Shown: positions 42,030 through 51,511 of the stretch, piece by piece | Layout of the letters: every line of letters starts with the position of its first letter | Numbering within the stretch: position 1 is the first letter of the stretch | Source: JBFXAF01 sp050184585 | GTDB lineage: Bacteria > Pseudomonadota > Alphaproteobacteria > Rhizobiales > Rhizobiaceae | Direction of reading: 5' to 3' | Assembly: GCA_050184585.1 (NCBI GenBank) | Contig: JBFXAF010000002.1 | Span: 620,001-684,000, forward strand | Length of the DNA stretch: 64,000 bases | The notes under the pieces: model-generated | Database searches by the model: none | Told to the model about the DNA's origin: nothing | Seen by the model: only the letters and a program-made list of their open reading frames with translations | Program-made: the position numbers and the translations under genes

Positions 42030-43856
42030 TCACCCCTCCTCCATCGCGACGCCGAGTGTCTCGCTCGCCAGAAGGCCGTCGGCGCCGAGCCTGACGATCC
42101 TCAGGCTGCCGAGGTCGTCGCCCGCCTCGACCTCATCCTGCCGCAGCCTGGCCGACACCCTCAGCCTGAACTGCCGCAATTCCTCGTAGCACTGGCGCGA
42201 GAAGCTTCTGGGCAGGCTGCCGCCCTCCACCCGCATCAGATACTCGAACAGAAGCGGTGTGAGCGGTTCGATCACCGCGGTCTCGAACGGGTCGCGGAAG
42301 CCCGAGCGCGTCTTCACCGCCATCGCCGGACGGCCGGCCTCGACGACGAAGTCGAAGCACACCGCTCCCGCCCCCTTCTCTCCCAGCGGTATCTCGTGGT
42401 CGAGGATGCGGCCGACGCGGCTCTGCGTGTTCGCCGCCGGGCCAGTGATCCAGACCGAGTCGTCGTTGTCGCACATCGACCCGGAGTACGAACGATTCAT
42501 GCCCTTCACGAGCTTCGACTTGGCCTTCGTCGCCGCCATGCCGGAAAGGAGCGCGTCCCAGAACTCGATGTACTGGCCGCCGTGGCGGAAGACCGTGAGC
42601 CGCCACGGATCGAGGTCGCTTCCGCCGTCCGTCGGGGGAAGCGTGAAGAACAGCCTTCTCCTCTGCGCCTCGATGGCGCGCTGGAACTGCACGAACTCAG
42701 CTTCCTGCAACTCGCCCCTGCGGTACTGGCTCCGCAGGACCTCGAACAGGGGGGCCCCGTGCTCGGCGTCGGAGGCGACGGCCGAGGCGTGCAGGTCAGC
42801 GGGAGCCTTCTCGAGGAGGAGCGCGTCGATCGCGTTGTTGGTTTCGAGGCCCAGCCCCGCGTTGGCGAAGACCGCGAACGCGATGTAGTCATCCTGCTCG
42901 CCGGGCTTGAGGTTGAGGCCGAGGACGTTGTCGTAGGGGTTGGACAGGCGGTTGTCGCCGTCGTCAGAGAGCCTGTGGGCGCGGGTGCAGTCGAGGAGCT
43001 GCGATCTGTTCCACGACGACCCGAGAAGGACGTTGACGAGGAGCAGCAGCAGGTGTCTCATCGGCAGGTGGGTGTCGTTCGCCCCGGCAATGCGGATGAG
43101 GCCCTTCAGGCGGTTGCGGAGCGTCTCGGGAGCGGACCCGTCGGCAAGCAGGGCACGGTTGCGCCGGATGGCGCAGCGGCTCTCCGCGAGCAGCGCGCAC
43201 CCCTCGCAGTCGGCCCATGCGGGATGGCCGACGACGGCGTCGACGATCCTGTCGAACTGCCTGTCGTGGTGCTGCCTGCTGAGGTTGTGCATCTCGAAGG
43301 AGAGCGGCGGGTCGGGTTCTGTCGCTCCGTATTCCAGCATCGACCGCATGGCGGCCTCGATGCGCGCCGCGTCCTCCGAGATGTTCCTAAACAGCCGCCA
43401 GAAATGCAGCAGCTGGCCGTCGTTGGCGGCCAGCACGTGAACCCGGCTGCCCCGGCCGTGCATGCTCTCCGCGAGGTCGGCGGCCATCCGCGGGGCTTCG
43501 TCGGACCCGTTGAACTGCGAGAGGTCCTTGATCACGCACAGGGTCATGCCGCCCGGCAGCGTCAGCTCGGCGACCCCGACCCCGGCGTTCCAGTCGACGA
43601 CGGAGCCGCCGAGTTCGGTGAAGGCCTTGCGCCCGTGCCAGGTCTTGCCGTCTCCGGCGGTCCCCGTGAGGACCACGGTCCTCGGCGACGCCCCCCGGAG
43701 GTTCGCGAGCATCCCCTCGAGGACATCGCCCTCGACCTCCAGCATCTCGACGTTGGTCTCGGCGGCCGAGCTGACGACGTGCTCGTCGTAGATCGAGCCA
43801 GCCGAGGGAAGCGGGCCGTAGGTCCGCAGGTGGGTAACGAGTGGATTGACGTGCAT
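42030..43856 (-). CDS. sspF: Phosphorothioate-dependent restriction protein SspF/DptF-like P-loop ATPase
   Basis: A 608-residue protein with Walker A LTGTAGDGKT at about residues 63-72 followed by an acidic strand (LCVIKDLSQFNG), and a possible zinc site CEGCALLAESRC. This layout is that of DptF-type restriction ATPases of DNA-phosphorothioation clusters. It would power or sense DNA in the restriction complex with SspG and SspH. The gene begins seven bases after sspD, placing modification and restriction genes in one transcript. Confidence 0.85.
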   Translation of the reverse strand: MHVNPLVTHLRTYGPLPSAGSIYDEHVVSSAAETNVEMLEVEGDVLEGMLANLRGASPRTVVLTGTAGDGKTWHGRKAFTELGGSVVDWNAGVGVAELTLPGGMTLCVIKDLSQFNGSDEAPRMAADLAESMHGRGSRVHVLAANDGQLLHFWRLFRNISEDAARIEAAMRSMLEYGATEPDPPLSFEMHNLSRQHHDRQFDRIVDAVVGHPAWADCEGCALLAESRCAIRRNRALLADGSAPETLRNRLKGLIRIAGANDTHLPMRHLLLLLVNVLLGSSWNRSQLLDCTRAHRLSDDGDNRLSNPYDNVLGLNLKPGEQDDYIAFAVFANAGLGLETNNAIDALLLEKAPADLHASAVASDAEHGAPLFEVLRSQYRRGELQEAEFVQFQRAIEAQRRRLFFTLPPTDGGSDLDPWRLTVFRHGGQYIEFWDALLSGMAATKAKSKLVKGMNRSYSGSMCDNDDSVWITGPAANTQSRVGRILDHEIPLGEKGAGAVCFDFVVEAGRPAMAVKTRSGFRDPFETAVIEPLTPLLFEYLMRVEGGSLPRSFSRQCYEELRQFRLRVSARLRQDEVEAGDDLGSLRIVRLGADGLLASETLGVAMEEG

Positions 43857-43863
43857 CAGCGCC

Positions 43864-44679
43864 TCACAGGTGGCAGATTGCGCAGCCGTCGTCGTCCGAC
43901 TTCGGCTTCATCTTGCGACGCGGCATCTTTTCCACGTCTTCGAGGCTGCGGCCGTCCACCCATGAGAACTTGCGGCCGTTCTGGCCCTTCTCGTATTCCT
44001 TCGCCTTCTCGTAGAGGTCGGGGTGGCGTTCCTTCAGGCCCTGCCACTCGCCGACCTGCTGGTAGAAGCAGAAATAGCAGCCCGAGCGGGACCGCCACTC
44101 GTAGTATTCCGGCGCTCCCAGTCCCGAATCTTCCAGGATGCGCTTCACGTCGTCGATCGAGACCCCGTCGTCCTTGAAGGGGTAGACCGGGATGATGTTC
44201 GGCTCCTCGGACAGGAGGACGGGCTTTCCCTTGTTGAGGTAGCCCGACCTGTTCTCGTCGGACCGGATGGCGATGTAGGAATACGCCCTGTCCCTGCCGA
44301 TGTGCTGCTCGTAGGGGTGAATCTTCAGCATCCGGGTGCACCAGCGCGAGCGCGGGCTCGGAAGGAAGCCGGAGAAGTGCTCGTAGAGGATCACGTCGAA
44401 CGGGGAGCGGCCGTGCTTCTCCGTGACGCCGAGCATGTCGAGGGCGGTGATGCGGGTCACCTTCTTGCCGAGCACGTGCTCGAGGCGCTCGAAGTAATCG
44501 TATGTCTCGGGCAGCTCGGCGCCCGTGTCGGAGAAGACGAACTCGAAGTCGATCTCTGGATAGTTCCGGGTCAGGTAGATGGACATTGCCGTGCTGTCCT
44601 TACCGCCGGACAGCGGAACTATGTGACGCGCCTCTATGTCGAGCGAGGAATCGTGGATCGATACTGGCTGGATGCTCAT
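43864..44679 (-). CDS. sspD: SspD/DndC-like ATP pyrophosphatase, PAPS-reductase family
   Basis: A 271-residue member of the PP-loop superfamily with the ATP-binding SGGKDS at 24-29. Cys114, Cys201, Cys204, Cys266 and Cys269 supply more than enough ligands for the [4Fe-4S] cluster known in this family; CYFCFYQQ is the clearest pair. It would activate the DNA backbone for replacement of a non-bridging oxygen by sulfur received from SspA. The ATG at 44679 overlaps the stop of sspC (ATGA). A longer frame to 45030 runs antisense-like inside sspC and is rejected. Confidence 0.92.
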   Translation of the reverse strand: MSIQPVSIHDSSLDIEARHIVPLSGGKDSTAMSIYLTRNYPEIDFEFVFSDTGAELPETYDYFERLEHVLGKKVTRITALDMLGVTEKHGRSPFDVILYEHFSGFLPSPRSRWCTRMLKIHPYEQHIGRDRAYSYIAIRSDENRSGYLNKGKPVLLSEEPNIIPVYPFKDDGVSIDDVKRILEDSGLGAPEYYEWRSRSGCYFCFYQQVGEWQGLKERHPDLYEKAKEYEKGQNGRKFSWVDGRSLEDVEKMPRRKMKPKSDDDGCAICHL

Positions 44680-47600
44680 CGCGCTGCTCCCCGCTTGCCG
44701 TCGCCGGTTATTCGGCGGAGCTGGTTCTCGAGGCTGAGTATCCGCGATCTGATCACCGGAACCAAATCTTCGCTCGGGCTGTCGGTGTCGAGGGCGGCCG
44801 CTTCGATCCGCTCCCTGCTCTCGCGGAGTTCCTTCCTCAGGAGATCCTTTGTGTCGTCCTGCCACTTGTCGATGCTCCTCTGCAAGAGCACCGAGCTGAC
44901 GACGCGCGCGAGGCCCTCGCCGGAATACCGTCCGTTCATGGAATCGCGGACGGTCCGCAGGATGGTCTGGTCGGTCATCTTCAGGTCGCGGCGCCGCAGG
45001 AGCGAGTCCACGTCGAAGCAGCGCACCCATTCGTGCACGCCGTCAACCGTCCCCTTCTCCGTTCCCTCGAGGTGCAGGATGTCTTCGACGACCTCGACCG
45101 CCTCGCGGAGGTAGCCCTCGATCAGCCCGTCAATGGCGTTCCTCGCCGCCTCGACCTGGCGGAGTGTCTCGTCGTAGCGCACCGCCTCGGTCGCGTTGCC
45201 GCCGCCGAGCAGGCCCGGAAGCGTCTCGAGGATCAGCGTCGCTGGATCGCGCGCCTCCGCCACGGCCCTCAGCAGGTTCCTTGCCGTCGCGGGCATCCGC
45301 TTCGAACGGCGCGCTCCGTCAGCGACGGTGGAAAGCCACTTCTCGAGCGCCATGTTGGCGTGGATGATCCGCTCCTCGTAGCGGGCGGGCCGCTCGTAGA
45401 CGAACACGTAGGAGAAGTCCTCGAGATAGCGCAGCGCCCGGCCCTTGGAGGCGTGGACCTCGACGACGTGCCTTTCCGGCTCCGCGAACATCAGCGTTGA
45501 CGCGAAGCCGAGGATGTCCCGGACGAACGTTCCGTCGGTGCGGATTGTGACCGCCTTGCCGAACGCCTTGTAGCCGGCCAGCACGAGGATCGGGACCACG
45601 CCCGCGGCCAGGCCGATGGGAGCCTCCGTCAGGAGGTCCACGATCTCGGGAAGCGGCTTGCTCCCCTTCTGTGTAAAGAAGTCCTCGATGGCTCGCCAGG
45701 CGGCAGCCATGCCGGGGTCGGCGATCTCGGAGGGCGAGGCGAAGCAGCCCGCCCCGTCCCGCGTCACGTGGATGCCAGTGCGCGCGAGCACTGTCCGGTA
45801 GACCGAGGCCTCGGCGGATGAGTCGTCGGCGGCATAGCCGAGCATCGGCTTGTCGGCGTTGTCCATCAGCCTCGTGATCAGCCTGATCCGGGCTGTCGAC
45901 ATCTGCCGCGAGATGCGGGTGCGCACCATCTGGTCGTTGACGATCCGCGGCGTGAGGCTGAACCATCGGTCCATCAGGGACGAAACGGCGATGCCCGCCG
46001 GACGGTCGGCAGTCACGTCGAGAACCTCTCCGCCGGAATGCCAGCGCGAGGTGGCCGGACGCGGCGTTGTCAGGCGGTGCATGGAGACGGCGAGCTGGCG
46101 GCGCGCGATGGCGAGGAGTTCCTCGACCTCGCGTCCCACGAGCGGGTCCTCGGCCATCAGCCTTTCGTCCTGCTTGAGTGACGACAGCGCGGCGATCTCG
46201 AGCGCGGCATCGCCGACCGAAAGCGGCTCGTCGGGAACTACGACCACGTCACGGCCATCGGCCGTCAACGCGGCCTGCGTGGCGCGGCGCACGTCGTCGG
46301 CGGTTCCGCACACGACGTAAAAGACGCGTCCCCACGCTCCTGCATACGGTGCGGCCAGCTTCTGAGGCAGCGTGTCGGGCGTTGCGTAATGGCCTTCGAG
46401 GTATCTTGACGTGCCCTTCTCGGCGTTGTGCCGCGCTGGCCGCACGAAGGGAGCCGGGTGCTCCGCATCGAGGAATTCGTGCAGGTCGAAGCCCGACATC
46501 ATTCGGATGCGCTCCTCGCGGAGCCTGCCCGACACGTCTACGTCCGCGCCATGCCAGACCGATACGTCGTCATTGAGCTTTCGGTGCAGGAGAAGCTTGC
46601 GCGCCTCCAGCGCCTCGAGGGCCCTGTCTACGGCCGCGGGATCGTGGCCGTCCGATACCGCCGCTCCTGCGAGTACGGACCTCCTCAGGCGACGCCGTTC
46701 CCCGGACGCGCCTGCCTGCAGCAGAAAGGCGGCGGCGAGCAGCTCGCGCTCGATATCGTCCTCCGCTTTCGAGATCGCGCTCTCGGCCTCGATCCAGCGC
46801 CTGTGCAGCCCGCCAATCCCAACGTCTGAACGGATGGCATCGCTGAATGCCAAGTAGACCTCTTCCATCCCAACAGGCGCCGACAGGTCGACCCTTTCGA
46901 GGAACGAGAAGAGGGACCGCTCGTTCTGGCCCACACGGGCGACGAGCCGCGGCAGGACCTCAAGCGCGCCCGCGGAAAGCGGCGAGGCTTCCGAAACGAG
47001 CGACAAGACCGCCGGGCGACCTTCGAGTCCGTCGAACCACCCGGCGTCGAGGGCGGTGTCGGCAGCCGCCGCGAGCGTCTTCGGGCCATGCACCGTTCCG
47101 GACCTGCGGGAGCGCACGATGCCTGCGACGAGGCCGTAGAGTTCGGCGCTGTCCTCGACGAAGCGGAGCTGATTGAAGCGACCCTCGATCTTGCGCCACT
47201 CGCTACGGCTCGTTTGGTTCAGGCTCTGCGCGTAGGCCAGCACGTTCTGGTGCAGCAGCAGCGTTAGGCTGATGGAGGGGCCGGAGGGCCTTACCGCCAG
47301 CTCGGAGAGTTCCTGTAGAGCGTCGAGGTCGCGCGACCTGCCGTCCATGACGAGACCTTCAAGGTGCCGCCCGAACTCGTCCCATACGATGGCCACGCGG
47401 TCGGCATCATCCAAGCTGCGGATCGCCTTGACGACCTTGCGGACGGTGTCGAGCGGACCGAGGCCCAGTGCCGCGGAGACGGTGACAGCAAGATCGCGGA
47501 CGTAGCCGGAGAGGACCACGCATCTGCCGCGCCGGGACGACATGGCGCGGGATTCGATTTGCTCGCCTAGTTCCGCGTCAACGCTCCTAATGCGGGAAGC

Positions 47601-47831
47601 GGCGGCAAGGAGGAAACTGCGGCTGGCGGGATCGTTCTCGGCCGCGACGACTCCAATCCCGGCGGCGAGCGACTTGCCGCTGCCGTACGAGGCGATGACC
47701 ATGGTTGCCGAGCCACGCAGGACAGCGCCGATCACGGGAACAGACCGCGAGGTCGGGTGATAATGGGCGAGGCGTACGGGGTGGCGAACGTCATCTCGGA
47801 TGTTGACTGACTTGTAGGTGTCAGGACGCAT
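44676..47831 (-). CDS. sspC: SspC-like ATPase of the phosphorothioation module
   Basis: A 1051-residue P-loop protein with Walker A ASYGSGKS at 47-54 and Walker B RVAIVWDEFG at 145-154. The region after about residue 480 is rich in alpha helices and lacks another recognisable motor domain. In characterised Ssp systems the third gene encodes the ATPase needed for DNA sulfur modification, and the gene order here agrees. A BrxC-type ATPase would look similar, but no PglZ or BrxL is present. It overlaps sspB by one base and sspD by four. Confidence 0.87.
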   Translation of the reverse strand: MRPDTYKSVNIRDDVRHPVRLAHYHPTSRSVPVIGAVLRGSATMVIASYGSGKSLAAGIGVVAAENDPASRSFLLAAASRIRSVDAELGEQIESRAMSSRRGRCVVLSGYVRDLAVTVSAALGLGPLDTVRKVVKAIRSLDDADRVAIVWDEFGRHLEGLVMDGRSRDLDALQELSELAVRPSGPSISLTLLLHQNVLAYAQSLNQTSRSEWRKIEGRFNQLRFVEDSAELYGLVAGIVRSRRSGTVHGPKTLAAAADTALDAGWFDGLEGRPAVLSLVSEASPLSAGALEVLPRLVARVGQNERSLFSFLERVDLSAPVGMEEVYLAFSDAIRSDVGIGGLHRRWIEAESAISKAEDDIERELLAAAFLLQAGASGERRRLRRSVLAGAAVSDGHDPAAVDRALEALEARKLLLHRKLNDDVSVWHGADVDVSGRLREERIRMMSGFDLHEFLDAEHPAPFVRPARHNAEKGTSRYLEGHYATPDTLPQKLAAPYAGAWGRVFYVVCGTADDVRRATQAALTADGRDVVVVPDEPLSVGDAALEIAALSSLKQDERLMAEDPLVGREVEELLAIARRQLAVSMHRLTTPRPATSRWHSGGEVLDVTADRPAGIAVSSLMDRWFSLTPRIVNDQMVRTRISRQMSTARIRLITRLMDNADKPMLGYAADDSSAEASVYRTVLARTGIHVTRDGAGCFASPSEIADPGMAAAWRAIEDFFTQKGSKPLPEIVDLLTEAPIGLAAGVVPILVLAGYKAFGKAVTIRTDGTFVRDILGFASTLMFAEPERHVVEVHASKGRALRYLEDFSYVFVYERPARYEERIIHANMALEKWLSTVADGARRSKRMPATARNLLRAVAEARDPATLILETLPGLLGGGNATEAVRYDETLRQVEAARNAIDGLIEGYLREAVEVVEDILHLEGTEKGTVDGVHEWVRCFDVDSLLRRRDLKMTDQTILRTVRDSMNGRYSGEGLARVVSSVLLQRSIDKWQDDTKDLLRKELRESRERIEAAALDTDSPSEDLVPVIRSRILSLENQLRRITGDGKRGAAR

Positions 47832-48736
47832 CAGTGGACTCCGATCCGCGCGAAGTGCCTGCCATACCAGGATTCCGGTTCCGCCTCGGGAATCGAAATC
47901 GTCCGCACCGAGCCATGCAGGCTTAGACGCACGCCCTCGTCGCCGTATGTTTCGGCGGCCAAGTGGGCCATCTCGCTGATTCGGTCGCCGTCGAGGTTGA
48001 GGAGCTTAGAAGGGGAGTTCCTGAGCGCCACGAGGTCCGAGAGCGGCAGGGTGTTGGCCCCCGCGTCGGCGGCGAGCAGCGTGAGGCAGGCGATGAAGGC
48101 CTCGACGGGAATAGCGTCGAGCGGCTGCGTCTTCTCGTATCTTCCGGTGTCGTGGTGCTTCTGCAGGAGCGCGAGCGACCGCATGGGAGAAACGGTGAAG
48201 TCTTCGGGGTCCAAAGGCTCGTTCGCCGGGAGCGCCGCGTAGGTCGATAGCAGGCAGGCAACCTCGCGCTGGATGACGCCTAGCGTGGTCTGGTTGAGCG
48301 AATGCTCCCTCAGCGCCCTTGAGAAGTCCTCGATGCAGCTCTCGCGGCTGAAGGAGTGGTTGCGGAAATCGTTGAAGAACCAGTTCCAGACGGAACCGGG
48401 GCGGCGCGCCAGCATGAGGTGGACGAACCAGACTGTGACGGAGTACTCGAAATGCGGATCAGCGGCGTAGACGAGCGTCCCGAACCGCGACGCGCCGGGC
48501 GGGGTCCTCTTCTTCGATCCGTCGGTTGCGCGTGTGATCAGGCTCGTCGCGTCGAGCCAGTAAGCAAGCGACTTGACCATCCTGCTGCCGAGGCCAAGGT
48601 CGTCGGCCGTCTCGAGATCGGGCCTGTAGCCCTCCGGGTGCGTCATGACGCGACCGAGGCCCTTGTCCAACCATCCTTCCCTGAGTGCGAAGGTCTCGTG
48701 CCTGCCGAACTCGTAGCGTGTCTTAGTCATGGTCAT
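47831..48736 (-). CDS. sspB: SspB-like DUF4007 protein
   Basis: A 301-residue protein whose start MTMTKTRYEFGRHETFALREGWLDKGL matches the opening of DUF4007 proteins (FxxHETFxxRxGWLxKG). SspB of this family is known as a DNA nickase that takes part in sequence-specific phosphorothioation. The body is helical with SGSVWNWFFNDFRNHSFSRE-like aromatic segments (about residue 110-130). The ATG at 48736 overlaps the sspA stop; ATG at 48730 is also possible. Confidence 0.9.
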   Translation of the reverse strand: MTMTKTRYEFGRHETFALREGWLDKGLGRVMTHPEGYRPDLETADDLGLGSRMVKSLAYWLDATSLITRATDGSKKRTPPGASRFGTLVYAADPHFEYSVTVWFVHLMLARRPGSVWNWFFNDFRNHSFSRESCIEDFSRALREHSLNQTTLGVIQREVACLLSTYAALPANEPLDPEDFTVSPMRSLALLQKHHDTGRYEKTQPLDAIPVEAFIACLTLLAADAGANTLPLSDLVALRNSPSKLLNLDGDRISEMAHLAAETYGDEGVRLSLHGSVRTISIPEAEPESWYGRHFARIGVH

Positions 48737-49878
48737 CCCTGCATCCGTAGGCCGTCGGCGGCGCAACGCACGATGGCGCGGACGGCCTCGTCGATCTCGT
48801 CGGGGGTGTTGTCGACGGAGACCGAGAACCGCAGGCAGCTTGACGCTTCCCGCTCGCTCATCCCCATCGACTTGAGCACAGGAGAGGCCTCGGGCCTTGC
48901 GCTCGAGCACGCCGATCCTGTCGAGCAGCATACCCCTTCCGCGTCTAGTCGCGCCAGCAGGGCCTGCGCGTCCTGACCCGGAAACATGATGTTCGCGGTG
49001 TTCGGAATCCTACACGCCGTGGCGCCGATGACGGAGGCGCCTGGGACCGATCTCGTAACCCCCGCCTCGAGCCTGTCCCGCAAAGCCCGCAGAAGCTCCG
49101 CATGTCCGGCCAGGTGTTCCATCCTGTCGGCGAGGGCTGCGGCAAGCGCGCAGGCTCCCGCCACGTTCTGTGTCCCCGGTCGGACGCCGCCTTCTTGGCC
49201 GCCCCCGTGGAGGATGGGGCGGACCGCTTCGAGCATCCTGTCCGACAGGTAGAGGAATCCGGTCCCGGTCGGGGCGTGAAGCTTGTGTCCGCTGAAGGAA
49301 AGCGAATCAACCCCGTCGAGGCTGAGAGGCGTGCGGCCCAGTGCCTGGGCGGCGTCGACGTGGAGATAGAGGAACTCCCTAATCTCCCGCAGCCGTGCAG
49401 CGATCTCTCCCACGGGCTGGACGATCCCGGTCTCGCTGTTCGCCGCTTGGACGCAAACGAGGATGGGGATACCGTCAAAATCCGGACGGCGGAGTGCGGC
49501 GGCTGCACTCGCTACATCGACTATGCCGTCTGCTTCCACTCGCAGGATTGCCGATCGCCCAGTCGCTTCCGCTGGGCCAGAGACGGAAGCGTGCTCGACC
49601 GCTGAGCGGAAAACGAAGGAAGAAGGGTTGGCGCTGAATCCTCGGATGGCCAGGTTGTTTCCTTCAGTGCCGCCTGACGTGAAAAAGACGTTGTCAGGAT
49701 CGCAGCCCCCGAGCGCATCGGCCACATCCTGCCGTGCCCGCTCGAGGAGCGAACGCGCATGCGATCCCGACCGATGGGCGCTGGAAGGATTGTGGGGTCC
49801 GCCGTCGACGACGGCCAGCAGAGCGGCGCGCGCGGCGCGGGAAATCCTGGTCGTCGCGTTGGCATCCAGATAAATCAC
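48733..49878 (-). CDS. sspA: SspA/DndA-like cysteine desulfurase
   Basis: A 381-residue PLP enzyme of the NifS/IscS family that takes sulfur from cysteine for DNA modification. It has YLDANATT at the N terminus, SGHK with the PLP Lys199 and the active-site loop CCSTGSACSS with Cys324. It starts at GTG 49878. As first gene of the eight-gene operon it is dedicated to the Ssp system rather than general Fe-S assembly; no Isc or Suf genes are nearby. Confidence 0.93.
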   Translation of the reverse strand: MIYLDANATTRISRAARAALLAVVDGGPHNPSSAHRSGSHARSLLERARQDVADALGGCDPDNVFFTSGGTEGNNLAIRGFSANPSSFVFRSAVEHASVSGPAEATGRSAILRVEADGIVDVASAAAALRRPDFDGIPILVCVQAANSETGIVQPVGEIAARLREIREFLYLHVDAAQALGRTPLSLDGVDSLSFSGHKLHAPTGTGFLYLSDRMLEAVRPILHGGGQEGGVRPGTQNVAGACALAAALADRMEHLAGHAELLRALRDRLEAGVTRSVPGASVIGATACRIPNTANIMFPGQDAQALLARLDAEGVCCSTGSACSSARPEASPVLKSMGMSEREASSCLRFSVSVDNTPDEIDEAVRAIVRCAADGLRMQG

Positions 49879-50165
49879 AGTCCCCCCAATCGCCGCAAAC
49901 TTAAAGAATCGGTCCCTACCAACGTTTAGACTGTTTGTAGATGCTGTCCTATCTCAGGCGGCCTAGATATTGCCCCTGTGTAGACATGTATTCTGCGCCA
50001 CATGGCATGGGTCGAAGCGAAGTCGATGCAAGCGTGCGTTTGACGTCGCGCGATCGCGATAGGCCCAGATCTGCTGCCGAGAAGTTAGTAACGCCAGAGG
50101 AGAGCCCACTGACGCCGTACTCGTCACCGCCGTGATGCTATGATCGCCTTGCGGAGGACGACCAC
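49879..50165. promoter_or_regulatory. Divergent intergenic region between sspA and the DUF3644-like gene
   Basis: The 287-bp gap must hold the promoter of the ssp operon and that of the plus-strand gene at 50166. No clear -35/-10 pair or palindrome stands out by eye. No coding frame with natural composition was found. Confidence 0.5.
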
Positions 50166-51248
50166 ATGACCCTGATCCGTGATGCCAAGACGCTTTCCAA
50201 CAAGGCCATATGCTCGCTGCGAATGGCCATGAGCACGTTCAACTCGTTCGAGGACGAGGGGCGCGTGTGCTCGGTGTTGCTACACCTGCAGCACGCCTGC
50301 GAGATGCTCCTGAAGGCGGTGCTTGCGCAGAAAAAGGTCAAGCTCTTCGACGACAAGTCCGGAAGGAGCATTGGCTTCGACAGGTGCCTCCATCTTTGCC
50401 GGCAGGACCACGCACTGACCGAAGCCGAAGCCGGAATCATGCGCATGATCGACTCGCTGCGTGACGCGGAGCAGCACTGGTTCGCGAAGCTCGAGGAAGA
50501 CGTCCTCTACCTGCATACCCGCGCGCTGATCACCGCATTCGACACCTATCTGAAGCGTGCGCTCGACCTCGATCTCCAATCCCGAATTCCTGCGCGTGTC
50601 CTTCCTGTCTCTACCAAGCCGCCAGGGGACTTCGACTTCCTCGTCGACAGGGAGTTCACGCTGGTCGCGGATCTCTTGAAGCCGGGCAACCGGAAGCGAG
50701 ACGAGGCCCGCGCCCGCATTCGCGCGCTGCTAGCGATGGAGGCGCTGGTGACCGACGAAGTCGAGATTTCGGAAAAGGACATCAACCGGATCGAGAAGGC
50801 GATCAGGGCAGGCAGCAATCTCGGCGAAGTGTTCCCCCGGCTGAATACCATCGCCAGCACCATTGAAGGGGAAGGCCCCGCGATTGTCGTGCACTTCTCA
50901 AAGAAGGAGGGAGCGCCTGTCAAATACGTTGCTGGAGACGATCCGGAGAACGCGGCGGCCGTCCGTCAGGTTGACCTACAGAAGAAATTTTACCTGACCC
51001 CGACGAAGCTGGCGGCGACAATGAAGCTGAGCGCCCCAAAATGCCTCGCGCTGCGCCGTCACCTCAAGATCGACGCGGACGCTGCGTGCCGCCACACCTT
51101 CGAGTTCGGGAAGTCCAAGTTCGACTGCTTCAGCGACAACGCTACTCGTAGGATGAAAGAAGCTTTGGCGGCTGGGGTCGACATGAAGGCGGTGTGGGCT
51201 GAGCACGGGCCGGGAATGAACAAGAAGAAGCAGGCCCCTGCTTCGTAG
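50166..51248 (+). CDS. DUF3644-like protein divergent from the ssp operon
   Basis: A 360-residue protein with the opening ISCSLRMA-type helix pair (TLSNKAICSLRMAMSTFNSFEDEGRVCSVLLHLQHACEMLLKAVLAQKK) expected for DUF3644/HEPN-like proteins, followed by FDRCLHLCRQDHALTEAEAGIMRMIDSLRDAEQHW. The C-terminal part (about 255-350) looks like a DNA-binding helical domain (YLTPTKLAATMKLSAPKCLALRRHL). Such proteins occur next to defence systems and may be an accessory or independent defence gene. It starts at ATG 50166 behind GGAGG. Confidence 0.7.
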   Translation: MTLIRDAKTLSNKAICSLRMAMSTFNSFEDEGRVCSVLLHLQHACEMLLKAVLAQKKVKLFDDKSGRSIGFDRCLHLCRQDHALTEAEAGIMRMIDSLRDAEQHWFAKLEEDVLYLHTRALITAFDTYLKRALDLDLQSRIPARVLPVSTKPPGDFDFLVDREFTLVADLLKPGNRKRDEARARIRALLAMEALVTDEVEISEKDINRIEKAIRAGSNLGEVFPRLNTIASTIEGEGPAIVVHFSKKEGAPVKYVAGDDPENAAAVRQVDLQKKFYLTPTKLAATMKLSAPKCLALRRHLKIDADAACRHTFEFGKSKFDCFSDNATRRMKEALAAGVDMKAVWAEHGPGMNKKKQAPAS

Positions 51249-51511
51249 CTTTAGCGAAGGGGCCGAGACTACCCCTGCTTGAAACTGATGAAGACCCCGA
51301 CAGATAGGCAGGAGCGCCCGGCAGCGGCGGTATTGTCCGCCCAACGGTTGCGCGCATTATCACTCCATTCGCGAGGCGAAGCGGTGAAGTGATCTCGGCC
51401 GGCGTGACTTGCCGAGACCTTTCCGGTGACGTGCTGGCAGGATCGCATGCTTCCCGCTGGTAAGTGCTGGTGATGTTAGCAGGACGTTAGCGAAGAGCCC
51501 CCCATCGCGGG

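Noticed and set aside
41877..44177. 766-codon plus-strand open frame
   Set aside because: It lies antisense across sspG, sspF and sspD and shows no domain or natural hydrophobic pattern.
33141..49878. BREX interpretation of the defence operon
   Set aside because: The ATPase and PAPS-reductase-like genes recall BREX type 4, but no PglZ, BrxL or PglX-like gene is present, while DUF4007, cysteine desulfurase and DptF/H-like genes fit Ssp.
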